DNA of 64,000 bases, from NCBI GenBank assembly GCA_022385755.1, contig MU278348.1, forward strand, positions 531,035 to 595,034, given 5' to 3'. Within the stretch, counting starts at the first letter, position 1. Each line of letters begins with the position of its first letter. Made by a program: the position numbers and the translations under genes. The notes beneath the pieces are model-generated. The model did not search any database, was not told the DNA's origin, and worked only from the letters and a program-made list of their open reading frames with translations. The DNA comes from Trametopsis cervina (taxonomy: Eukaryota > Basidiomycota > Agaricomycetes > Polyporales > Irpicaceae). Below, one piece after another: positions 32,877 to 43,175 of this stretch.

Positions 32877-34386
32877 ATGAGGAAGGCAATGGAGGACAGT
32901 GAAGACATTAGTTCGCCCTCTCACTCGCTCTATGTTGTACTCGCAATTGCCAGCGTAGTCTGGTACTGTATTATTACATCGTTTGGGATTCTTGGATGTC
33001 TATCTGCGTGAGTCCGCCTCCCGTTCCCAGGTCTAATTAACTAATATTCTACTTAGACGGAAACGATACCGGCTACGACCACGCTCACCTCTGGCATCCG
33101 CGGATCCGAATACTGTTCCAGGAGTATCTATAATTCGACCACTGAAAGGCCTCGATGCCAATTTGTACGAAAACCTCGAATCAACGTTCACACAGGAGTA
33201 TCCGAAGTACGAGATTTTCCTCGCCGTCGCGAGCGAACATGACCAAGCCCTGTCCGTTGTACGGGACTTAGTTGCCAAATATCCACATGTTAATGCACAT
33301 GTTGTTATAGGTGCGCTGCACTGCATTACTCGGGGCCATGTCTGACCTGAGACCTTACCACTCGAAGGCGAGGAGGTTGTCGGCGTCAACCCCAAAGTGA
33401 ACAACCTCATGCGTGCATACAAGCAAGCAGCGCACGATATTCTCTGGGTTCTCGACTCTAACGTCATGGTTGACTCCGGCACCCTGGCACGCTCAGTTGC
33501 AGTCCTCGATGCTCCTTCCGCTGCCCCCTCGTCACGCCGCAGAATAGCGTTAGTACACCACGTGCCCTTTGCGTTCTCAACTGAGCAGACACTGGGGTCA
33601 CATGTGGAGCAAGCGTTTCTGAATACCAATCACGCAAAGATGTACATCGCGATCAACACGCTCGCAATAGACTCATGTGTCGTCGGAAAGTCAAATCTCT
33701 ACCGCAAGTCAGACCTCGAGCGTGTGGACGGCACCCTCAAACCTATAACACCCGGGGACGCGCGAGGACACGAGAAAGGCCTCGCGGCCTTTGGTCGGTT
33801 TCTGGCAGAAGACAACACCATTGCTGGAGCGATCTGGCACGAGCTCGATCTCCGGCATGACCTCTCCTGCGATGTAGCACGGAACGCTGTTGGAAATATG
33901 TCCATTGCGGATTACATACGACGGCGAATACGGTGGATCCGTGTCCGCAAGCATATGGTTCTGGCAGCAACTCTAGCTGAGCCATTTACTGAATCTATCG
34001 TCGCAGGCACATTGGCTTCCCTTGGGCTGAAGTACCTGTTTGGTATCCCTGCATGGTTATTCCTCTGCGCCCACTTTGTCGTATGGCTTTCCGTGGACTT
34101 GGATGTCAATGCGACTCTTGCTGGCTACCCGCTTCCATTTGGCTCGTCATGGTGGCGCTTCGTGGGTGCATGGGCATTGAGGGAGCTTTTAGCTTTCCCC
34201 ATCTGGCTATTTGCTATCTGGGGCAGCACCGTCGATTGGAGGGGTAAAACCTACGTTGTGCAGCGTAATGGAGAGGTACGAAGACCTTCTAGGGATGATG
34301 AACGAGGCTGGTTTCGATGGATATCTTGGGGTAACGGCGCAAAGAGTGGGCCACAGTATGAGATACTGGATGGCGGGCAGGATTAA
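32877..34386 (+). CDS. Ceramide glucosyltransferase (glucosylceramide synthase, GT21)
   Basis: Exons: 32877-33007, 33057-33310 and 33368-34386; 467 aa. It transfers glucose from UDP-glucose to ceramide on the Golgi/ER membrane. The N-terminal membrane anchor (VVLAIASVVWYCIITSFGIL) is followed by GVSIIRPLKGLDANLYENLE, typical of GT21. WVLDSNVMVDSG carries the D2-type Asp pair, LAEDNTIAGAIWHE the D3-type motif, and RRIRWIRVRK the (R/Q)xxRW motif. Three hydrophobic segments lie at the C terminus. ATG 32877 and ATG 32889 are both in frame; the first was used. Confidence 0.9.
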
Positions 34387-34598
34387 TTGAATCACTTTGT
34401 TGTATCTTCACACGGCTGCATACGGGCTTGTGGGTGTAAATCAGAACTGATGCTCAGTTTTTCTTTTGGTGCTATATGACGTGACGTAGATATACAATAC
34501 AAACCTTCATGTGTTTCGGCTTCTTAGGAAACTGTTTTACAACGACATGCACTTTCAAGTCACAGATGCGGGGATACGGTACAGTAATTGAGATAGTT

Positions 34599-35582
34599 TT
34601 ATGCATGATATGCGGGCAGCTCGTCTCCACCTGAGAATCCTGCTGAGGTAGCCGAAAGACGTCCCACATGTCCTTCTACTCTCCATGCCCACTCATTACC
34701 CTCCTTCCACTTAAATAGCTCTGCACCAAAGTTAACCTCGAACTCGCACTTCCCCTCCACCCCAACGGCAGCATAAACATCTTGGAGTGTCCGAGGAACA
34801 TACACGCCGCTGAACGCCGCAGGGAGACGCATTCCATTATAGGTGTAGAAGATAGCAGAGGAAGTGAAATCGTATCCACAACCTATTGTGTCGCCACGGG
34901 AGATGTGGGAAAGGACTGGGCTATAGTCCATACCGCCATCAGAATCCTCGAAGAACTTGCGCATGTCGTCGAGGTGCAGACCCACGGAGCCTCTATTCCA
35001 GCCGGGAAACCTCCAGTCGGGATAGGGACGGCAGGCAGTGCCTATACAATTGTGCCTTAGTATGATGCGCTTCTCTACTAGAATAAACATACCAATGGCT
35101 ATGATGCCGTCCATCTTCTTAACCAAGACCTCATAGTAAACACCTGATTTCCCTTGTATCTCATACAAGCCTGCCATTATCGGGAGGTTGCTGAGCAGGC
35201 AGACACTCTCGCACTTCGCTTCTGTGACGACCTTGCTGACGCTCGCTTTGCCCTTCTCTCCGCCGGCTGATACTCTCCCCACAAACCGCGATGAGCGTGG
35301 AACTTCAATGTTCCATACCCGACACCCCTCGATCTGTATCCTTTCTACCATGTCCGAGGACAGGAGGCGCGGCTGCTCCAAAGGGTATATCGAGCAGAAT
35401 CTCTTCGCAGATTCGAATTCTTCGTCGGTGGCTTCGTTGTACAACCCAAGCGTGTGGGACTGCTCCGTCGCAGCTGTCCATCCTGGTGGTTGATCCCCTG
35501 GTGCCGAACTCGATCCTGCATTGTTATATCGGTTGAATGGTTGTTTACCATTGGGAGCGCCACGCGATCGAAACCAAGACAT
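34599..35582 (-). CDS. SPRY-domain protein, possibly Ssh4/Ear1-like adaptor
   Basis: Exons 35582-35093 and 35041-34599; 310 aa. After a disordered start (MSWFRSRGAPNGKQ) comes an SPRY/B30.2 domain from about residue 120: YYEVLVKKMDGIIAIGTACR, PYPDWRFPGWNRGSVGLHLD, YSPVLSHISRGDTIGCGYDF, IFYTYNGMRLPAAF and CEFEVNFG. The 51-nt intron is a multiple of three and has no stop, so the frame is also open if it is retained. I remove it because IAIGTACRPYPDW is contiguous in the family. SPRY proteins of this type recruit targets to ubiquitin ligases or bind Ran-related partners. No transmembrane segment or PPxY motif is seen, so the Ssh4 comparison is weak. Confidence 0.75.
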   Translation of the reverse strand: MSWFRSRGAPNGKQPFNRYNNAGSSSAPGDQPPGWTAATEQSHTLGLYNEATDEEFESAKRFCSIYPLEQPRLLSSDMVERIQIEGCRVWNIEVPRSSRFVGRVSAGGEKGKASVSKVVTEAKCESVCLLSNLPIMAGLYEIQGKSGVYYEVLVKKMDGIIAIGMFILVEKRIILRHNCIGTACRPYPDWRFPGWNRGSVGLHLDDMRKFFEDSDGGMDYSPVLSHISRGDTIGCGYDFTSSAIFYTYNGMRLPAAFSGVYVPRTLQDVYAAVGVEGKCEFEVNFGAELFKWKEGNEWAWRVEGHVGRLSATSAGFSGGDELPAYHA

Positions 35583-36004
35583 CTTCAGTTGACTTTCGGA
35601 TACTTGACGGGGAGGAATTGGGGCTAGCTGGTAATATGGCGAGCCCTTATAAAGGTCGCTCGCACTGCCTTCGGCCGGATGAGAGGCGAGCCTTGGCTGA
35701 CAAGAGTGGCCGGGTAGCGTTAAAGGGGGCTGTGCACGTCTAGGCCAGGGTGGCGGTTAGTGCAGCTATGCGTTGTGCGGTAGGTTACTTACGGAGCAGT
35801 TCACTGGCAAGACTCAAGGTTGCCGGCTCAATGGCCAAGTACTGTATCGATGTAACAACGTAAGTGCAAACATGCTTCACGCCAACCTGGAACAGAGGGC
35901 CGATCGAGCGCCTACTTCAATCATTCCAGGCACTCGAGAATGCAGATCAATTTTGGTTCAGCCGCGGTGGACAGGAATCCATCAAGTTGGCAACATCTAT
36001 GTGG
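35583..36004. other. Intergenic region
   Basis: Promoter side of the SPRY gene, with a CTTATAAAG element at about 35645-35653 (65-70 nt upstream of its start), and the 3' flank of the TatD gene. Nothing else was recognised. Confidence 0.4.
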
Positions 36005-37594
36005 CTACGCAGCCAATTCCTCAAGTCTAAATAAGTCTACGGTGTTCTTCCATGCCGTCTCCGTAACCTGCTCAAAGGGCACTCCTTCGTGGAGCTTGTG
36101 TACCACCCATGCAACGCCGCCTATTGCGATCGGCTCGTTGCGGCCTTTGACAGGTTTCCCGGACACGAATGCCTCCGGTTTTGTGGCTTGTGGGAAGTAT
36201 AGCGAGGACAGCTGAGAAGGGAGGGAGGTGATATGTGGGCGAGAAGCTTGTGTCGATGTCATTGAACACCATGGGGCGTCTGAACATGTTTAGTTATGAC
36301 AGAAATGTCCGGATAGAATGTTAAGTGCTCACCTGTTTCCAACATGAGCTTTTCTAAGCGGATACTTTTGGCGGTGGCGAGGTTCTCAACCGTTTTCAGC
36401 GAGCAGCCATTGAGTCTGTGTAGTCGTAAGACAAAGGAACGCATGAAATCCAAACTTCTTAACTAACCCTATGTGAAATCCCATATCCATCTGCGGCTTC
36501 CGTTGAACAAGCTATGGATAGTATAATATCCACGGTGCTTACCAGTTCTGTGGCTTCTTCCACTGTCCCGGTAAAGCTATGCACAACACCGCCCTTGGCA
36601 CCGACAGCCCGCCCACCGTCTTCGCCCAAACCCTCTTCACGTAAGATGCTGACAAAATCTGCGTGAGCAGCTCTTGAATGGAGGAATAGTGGCAAGTGAT
36701 ATTTCTTGGCTAGGGATAGCTGTATGCCTGGGTGTGGCTTGTCAGGAATCATGCATATACGCATGTATGCCAGGATGGCCCTACGCACGGAAGTTACGTT
36801 TTTGAGTCTCTTCTGATGCAAAATGTGTTCGGTCATAGTCTGTAGGTATCATTCCACTATTGAGGATTGACTCATACGAGCATAACACTTGTAGTGCGTA
36901 CCTAGACCGCACTCCCCGATCGAAACAACACGACCTTGTCCTTCAAGATGAGACTCTATTAGTTTATCAAGCTCTTCCAGGTACGCAGCTGGCCCGCCCT
37001 TGAACTTGTCAAATTCGGCAGAGCGTGTAGGGTGGCAGCCAACTGTTGCGTAGAAACTGTACTGCTTTGCCAACTCCAAGGCCTGTTTTGATTCACGCAG
37101 ACTGCCACCTGTGATAATCATCGACTTGACCCCTGCGGCTTGGCAGCGTGTCAACATGGCCTCCAGGTCATCTATATGGCGTTTGAGAGACAGCGTGTGA
37201 TAGACATTTCTCAGCACTCCGTACCGAGGTGCTGGATAGGCCTCTTGGGATTACTCACCATCGTGCTTCTTGCGACCGTGGTGGTAGCCTCTGAACACTG
37301 GGTCTGTGAGGTTGACTAGCCGAATGTCTTCAGCATACTGTTATGCTGCAACGTCCACGATGTTGAGCATACCGGCGATATCTATAAGACGGATATTGTT
37401 TGCATTGAGTTGGTCATGGAATCGGATGAAGCATGAGACAGATGCTTACCTATGAACCTGTAGTCCGCCGGTACCTGTTTACTCATTGAATCCTTGGGAG
37501 CTGTGGTTGCTGACATGATACGAAGACCAAGTTGTCGGTGCACCAAAGATATAGATGTGGACTTGTTCAGTCGGAGGATGGTTCCTCTCAACAT
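36005..37594 (-). CDS. TatD-family metal-dependent deoxyribonuclease (TATDN1-like)
   Basis: Nine exons 5'->3': 37594-37450, 37381-37373 (9 nt), 37315-37259, 37171-36902, 36839-36789, 36727-36543, 36490-36468 (23 nt), 36415-36333 and 36279-36005; 365 aa, or 339 aa from the second ATG (37516). It is a TIM-barrel 3'-5' DNase implicated in DNA repair and apoptosis. Motifs: FIDIAVNLTDPVFRG, YATVGCHPTRS, VVSIGECGLDYDRTHFA (metal Glu), HLPLFLHSRAAHADF, GGVVHSFTGTVEE, GFHIGLNGCSLKT and LMLETDAPWCS (catalytic Asp). The longer start adds an Arg-rich N terminus (MLRGTILRLNKSTSISLVHR) that looks mitochondrial. Confidence 0.9.
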
Positions 37595-37881
37595 ACGCGC
37601 GCTACCGAGAGGTCGCACCGGTGTGTGCCAGTCTGCGTTTTGTTGCTGCTCGTATGACCTCAGATCTGCATGCCACTAGCCAATGAGACTGGATATCTGA
37701 ATCACCACGGGATTACCGACTGACTACGGTAGTTATCAGGAATAGTCAATCACAGGCATATTCGTGGCCGATGGTGGGTTCTTACCGGTATACATTCTTG
37801 AAGATCACCCGGATACGCATATAAAGTCAGCCATGGGTCATCATCCCGACGTAACAGGCTCTCCTCTACATACCACTCACT

Positions 37882-39469
37882 ATGGAGCGCGTTAGACAAC
37901 TTGTTTCGCATCTCACCCCAGGCTCGGTTAAGGGACTCGACGCTGTCACAGCCAAGAGCCCGGACGATGTGGTAATAACTATGGCAGTGCGCACTCCTAT
38001 GTGCAAGGCGAAGAAGGGAGCTCTCAAGGATACTACGTGAGTACTGCTGCTGCTGCTGCTATACACCAGTTATTTTGGCTAATTGGGATACTAGCTCGGA
38101 GGAGCTCTTGGTGGAGATATTTCGGGTGTGTGCAACTTTGCGGGTTCAGCTTGCATGCCGTACTGACCAGAAACTATGACGTCCAGGAAGCAGTCAAGCA
38201 TTCGAATATAGACCCGGGTCTCATAGGGGACATTGCTGTCGGCACTGTCCTCCCGAAGAAGCCTATGTACGAGGCACGAGCGGCCTCTCTTGCAGCAGGC
38301 ATTCCAGAACATGTACCTGTGCAAGTCGTGAACCGCTTCTGCTCGTCTGGACTCATGGCCATCACAGACATCTCAAATAAGATTAAAGCTGGTCAAATCG
38401 AGGTTGGTCTGGCTATAGGTATCGAGAGTATGTCGACAAAGTGAGCCTCTTCATTCTTCAGTGATAGTGTATTAACGTGCGGCACAGCCCCGATGATCCC
38501 TGGACACCGAATAGTGCCGCCGTGAACGAGCATCAAGCTGCGAAAGACTGCAGCATGCCCATGGGATGGACGTCGGAGAACGTCGCTGGGGAGTTCGCTG
38601 TCGAGAGAGAGGACATGGATGCGCTAGCTGCACTGTCCTTCCAACGTGCGGAACATGCTCAGAAGTCCGGTTACTTCAAGAAGGAGATTGTCCCTATCAC
38701 CATTGCCTCGAAGAACCCAGATGGGACTATCTCTACTAAAGTAGTGCATGAAGACGACGGCATTCGTTATGGCACTACTAAGGAGTCCTTACTCAAGATC
38801 CGCGCTGCATTCCCCCAGTGGGCGCCATCGTACACGACGGGGGGAAACGCCAGCCAACTGACAGACGGAGCAGCCGCTGTTCTGCTCATGACTCGGAGGA
38901 AGGCAGAAGCCCTCGGCCTCAAGATCGTTGGGAAGCACGTGGCTACCGCCGTTACAGGCGTCGCACCCCGAGTTATGGGCATCGGCCCTCGCTATGCCAT
39001 TCCGATGATTCTATCTCAGGTCGGTATCTCACAGGATGATGTCGATCTGTTCGAGGTAGGCAGCGCCGTGATGTGTTTGTCGTCATGCGGATTTAACGTG
39101 TTGAACAGATCAACGAAGCCTTCATGTCGATGTATGTGTACTGCACGAGGGAGCTCGGCCTCGATATCAACAAGGTGAATGTCAACGGCGGCGCAGTTGC
39201 GTTTGGTCACCCTCTAGATGAGTACCAGTCCGTTCTGGTTCCGTCACGCCCCGTCTTATCCAGTTCTCGGCGTTTCCACGCTGCACAGGTGCCAGACAAG
39301 TGGCCACCGGCCTTAATGAACTGGAGAGGAGAAACGGAAAGGTGTGCACTGTGGAATCCATGCTACATTTGTGTTTCCGATTCTCATCCCCGTGTGAATA
39401 TAGGTTCTGGTGACGTCTATGTGCATCGGCGCAGGTCAGGGAGCGGCTGCGGTTTTCGTGCGAGAGTAA
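37882..39469 (+). CDS. POT1: Peroxisomal 3-ketoacyl-CoA thiolase
   Basis: Exons: 37882-38036, 38095-38125, 38187-38440, 38488-39055, 39109-39217, 39280-39341 and 39404-39469; 414 aa. It cleaves 3-ketoacyl-CoA with CoA in the last step of peroxisomal beta-oxidation. The N terminus [11 protein letters not shown] contains RV-x5-HL, a perfect PTS2 import signal. Catalytic residues are Cys114 (VNRFCSSGL), His370 (FGHPLG) and Cys400 (SMCIGAGQG), with FEINEAF and [10 protein letters not shown] also conserved. Exon 2 is 31 nt; the junction to exon 3 uses the acceptor at 38186, giving family spacing. The fifth intron (39218-39279) has AT-AC ends; no GT-AG choice keeps the active-site His loop. Confidence 0.9.
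38044..38060 (+). repeat. CTG microsatellite in thiolase intron 1
   Basis: Five and two-thirds CTG units lie just after the GTGAGTA donor, within the 58-nt intron. Confidence 0.8.
39218..39279 (+). other. AT-AC intron in the thiolase gene
   Basis: This 62-nt segment begins ATGAGTACC and ends TTTCCAC. Removing it joins GGT CAC CCT CTA G to GC TGC ACA GGT and restores GHPLGCTGARQ, the thiolase His loop. The donor looks like a U2 site (GTGAGT) with its first G changed to A, and the last base is C instead of G. The U12 consensus ATATCCTT is absent. Confidence 0.75.
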
Positions 39470-39951
39470 GCATGCCGGTTTACTCGGCGAAGGATCCGGT
39501 TCATTGGTTTGAGCGACTACATACGAATCTGAAGCCGGTTTTGTATCTACGGGAGTTTCAATGTGCTATGCTATTATTTATGACTCCTTATACAGGGAAC
39601 CATATTCCTAAGGGTTTTGTAGCACTGACTTGTAGCACACAATCCACTTTTCTAAACTTCCGCGTAAGATGGTTCATCAACGAGGGTGTGTCTATATTTT
39701 CCTGCCGTCTTTGCCGTCGATGGTACTGCAACGGCCTTCCTCAGCGCAAGCGCATTTCACTGCCAAGAATAGATGGGCGTCTATCCGGGCTGAGACGACC
39801 TTGAGCGGCTTTTATAGTTTGTCTCTTCACTACATCTTCGCTGCTAACTGTACCGCCTCTCCCCCTTCCTCCCCACCTCGGGCATCGCCCACCATCCACC
39901 CACTGCGCGTCTTTCATTCATTTTCTACTTTAAGGCAGTCTTAGCCGTGCT
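39470..39951. other. Intergenic region
   Basis: Between thiolase and the heparinase-like gene, both on the plus strand. The proximal part before 39952 is pyrimidine-rich, as in many fungal core promoters. No gene. Confidence 0.4.
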
Positions 39952-42473
39952 ATGGCTGCGCGGTACCACGACGCTAATAACACACCATACGGCTCGGGCG
40001 ACCCCTACTACAACGCATCCTCTGGCTACATAACGCCAATGCCTATGAAGAAGAGGACGAGCAACTGGATCAAGTTCGGTGTCCCCGTCTTGATTGTTGT
40101 CATCGTTGCCGCCGTCGTCGGCGGGGTCGTCGGAAGTCGTCACCATAGTAGCTCAACGAGCGCGTCTGGCGGCACATCCTCCTCCTCAGGAGACCAGTCT
40201 GCCGCTGCTAGTTCAGCTGCTTCTGTGCAAAATGCGCTTGGTGTCTACCCGACAGCCACAAACAGCTTGTACCTTATTCCCCTCTACCCCTCCACTGTAT
40301 GTCCTTATTTCCTCAAAGCCGTTTTTGTTCTCACGTCGCGACCAGACCAATACAGCGGCTTTCACTACTCCCACATTCCACCCCACAAATGATGCCACTC
40401 TTTCATGGCCAGAAGACTCGTTCAAGCCGTCAAGCCCTAGCGTGACCAACGTCCGCCCCGACCGCCCCCGCCTCCTCGCGCCGGCCTACAAATGGGAGGC
40501 ATTGCCTCAGCTCATTGCCGCCAGCCCTTACATGAGGGCATGGAACGACACCATTTTTGGCAACGCTACACAGTACTACAACCTTCCCCCCGTCGAATAC
40601 TTCATGGATGGTTCGAGCGGTATTCTCGATAACTGCCGTTACGTCAAGGAGCGTGTCAAAGCATGGGCTTACGTCTATCGCATGACCAACGACACCAAGT
40701 GGGTTGACCGTACCGTGACGGAGTTGACTGTAAGGATATTTCTTTTCCGTTTATACTACGACCTTTCGCTAATTAAGGTGTCAATAAAGCATGCTGCTTC
40801 AGACGATTTCGGCCCAAACAACTCTACGAAATGGAACCCTACGCATTTCCTTGACACCGCCGAGATGTCAGCGGCGTTCGCCATCGCGTATGATTGGATG
40901 TATGATGCCCTTACGCAGGACCAGAAGGACACCATAAGGGGAAACCTCATTACCTATGGTCTCAGCCAGGGTATTCACGCCTACCAGAACGCCAACAGCG
41001 GTGACTTCTCTGGTTGGTGGGCCCAGCCGACTACTCAGGGTAACTGGAACTGTGTCTGCAACAGTGGCATGACTCTCGGAGCTCTCGCCATTCTTGGTGA
41101 CGATACGACCAATACCGCCCAACAAATTCTGGGCTTGTCCGTTCCGAACGCGGTAGCGGGTTGTGTCCAGGCTGTTTCTTCCGATGGTTCATGGTCCGAG
41201 ACTGCCAATTACTGGTACTTCGGTACTACCGGACACGCAGAGATGTCGTCGGCGTTGTTGACCGCCACGGGCTCCGACTACGGTATGCTCACGAGTAACA
41301 AGAACTTCGCCGAAACCGGTCAGTACCATATGGCAGTATTCGGCCCCGGCTCGTTGTTCGCATACGGTGACCACGGTCCCAACAAGTACAGTACCACAGC
41401 CAACGCCATGTTCTTCTACGGCGATTACTATCAGCGCCCCGAGTACATTCTCTTCCAACGCGACCAATTCGATGCCGCCGAGCCCAACGCCATGTTCTGG
41501 TACAACCCTACTGCGGCAGGTGCTTTCTGGGACAACCTACCCCTCGACCATTTCTTCGATGATCAGCTCGATCAATGGGGCTCTATGAGGAGCAGCTGGA
41601 CAGACGAGAGCGCCTTGTACGTAGCCATCAAGGCTGGCCTGAACCAACACCATCAGACGCACAATGACCTCGATTGTGGTGACTTTGTCCTTGACGCTCT
41701 CGGTCATCGTTGGGCTGGTGAGCTTGGCTCTGCCGACTACAACTCCGTCGACTACTTCAAGAGTGACGACCAGGATGCTACGAGGTGGTTGTACTACCGC
41801 AAGCGTTCTGAGGGGCAGAATGTCATTCTCGTCAACAAGGCCAACCAAAACGTCGGTGCATCGCCCCCTACACCAAAGCATGGCACGACGGGTGAAACTC
41901 AGGGCTCGAGCACTGTCTACTCTGTACCGGGCAGCTCCACTGCGTTCTGGACGGCAGATCTTATCAGTGCTTACAACGACACGTGAGGCTACATTCATCT
42001 AGTTCAGCTGTAATTCTTATTGACACGATTACGCCGTTCGCAGATCTTCGTACAAGCGTGGTATCCGTACTCTCAACGGCAGGAAGCAAGTTCTTCTGCA
42101 GGACGACATCACCACTTCGCAGCCTATCATGTGGCGTATGCACACCAACGCCACAGTGACTATTGACCAGAGCGGCACGTCTGCGACACTGCAGATTAAC
42201 GACCAAACCCTCGTTATGCAGGTGTTGAACCCGACAAGCGGCGTGACCATCACCCAAGGCCCTGCACAGCGATTCCCTGATGACCCTCCGCTCCCCGCGG
42301 GAGGTGATGACCCGGACAACCCCACCGTCACAGTCGTCATGATCACTCTCCCCGCGGGTACTTACAGTCTGCAAGTCCTGTTTAACCCACAGTGGCCAGG
42401 GATGTCATCGAGCGAATTTGTACAACCGCCAAGTGTCGCAGTCGATTCCTGGACGCTCACGAGCCACAACTAG
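39952..42473 (+). CDS. Membrane-anchored heparinase II/III-like (chondroitin AC/alginate lyase fold) protein
   Basis: Exons: 39952-40296, 40346-40729, 40790-41982 and 42044-42473; 783 aa. A cytosolic tail of about 39 residues is followed by one transmembrane helix (about 40-62, IKFGVPVLIVVIVAAVVGGV) and a Ser-rich stalk, so it is a type II membrane protein. The outer part has an alpha/alpha-toroid region (RLLAPAYKWEALPQLI, EYFMDGSSGILDN, FLDTAEMSAAFAIAYDWMYD, GSWSETANYWYFGTTGHAEM). Then comes a heparinase II/III-like beta-sandwich region with QTHNDLDCGDFVLDALGHRW, whose His-Asn-Asp segment fits lyase active sites. The substrate, perhaps an acidic cell-wall or environmental polysaccharide, is not predictable. 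Confidence 0.82.
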
Positions 42474-43175
42474 ACATGATCCCATATCTGGTTACCGCCT
42501 TCCGCTGGATATTCTTGCAAATTGATGATGGACAGTTACGAACTGCGATAGTTTCCTGATCCTTCATTATTTTTGGACACTTCCTCCTTTCTGTTTTACG
42601 ATCAGCGGTATAGCGGGTTTCGCTCTGAGAGCTTCTTGCGACGACGCCTTTCTCTTCTGTTCTTAAGTAGGGATACATAAATAGTTGTATCGTGCATAAT
42701 CAATACCCCAGCATCTATTTTCTAAGCGATAACAATGAGGGGACTGATGCATGGGCCAAAATGAATGAGCGCTTGTGGGGACGTGTGTGAATTGATGGGC
42801 TGTTTGACGACGACGAAATGTCTGTTGTCTTGGTTTCCTCCAACACCGGTTCGACGCACTCTTTTCCGTCACGCTCATTTCCCTTGTCCCTCCTTAGTCC
42901 GGTCGTGTTACCGCAACAAAATATAGTTTGAACAATAACTAGTAGGTACACGGCTTGTTCGTATCCGTTTTGTGAGTCCTTCCCACTGCTTTGCTACGTT
43001 CGCGTTGTTCACCTGGTCGTGCACGTCCTCTCGAACTCTTCCATCTGCCTGGTGCTGCAGAGGTACGTGTGCACGGCTTTGCAACGCCATATGCGCGTTG
43101 ATGCTGACCGCGCAGTTTACCGACAGATAACCTACCCTCCGTCGTCTTCACCCGGCTTGTTCATTTACCACCACC
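42474..43175. other. Intergenic region
   Basis: 3' flank of the heparinase-like gene and promoter of the Ser-rich gene; the part after 43100 is C/T-rich. No further feature was recognised. Confidence 0.4.

Noticed and set aside
38128..38170. 43-nt intron between thiolase exons 2 and 3
   Set aside because: It gives a protein five residues longer than the family spacing; the 61-nt alternative fits the alignment and the usual intron size.
39218..39279. U12-type (minor spliceosome) intron
   Set aside because: The donor ATGAGTACC does not match ATATCCTT and no TCCTTAAC-like branch site is present, so a U2-type AT-AC intron is the better reading.
39202..39289. GT-AG intron starting inside GCG TTT G/GTCACC and ending at CACAG
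   Set aside because: It would delete GHPLGCT including the catalytic His, leaving no working thiolase.
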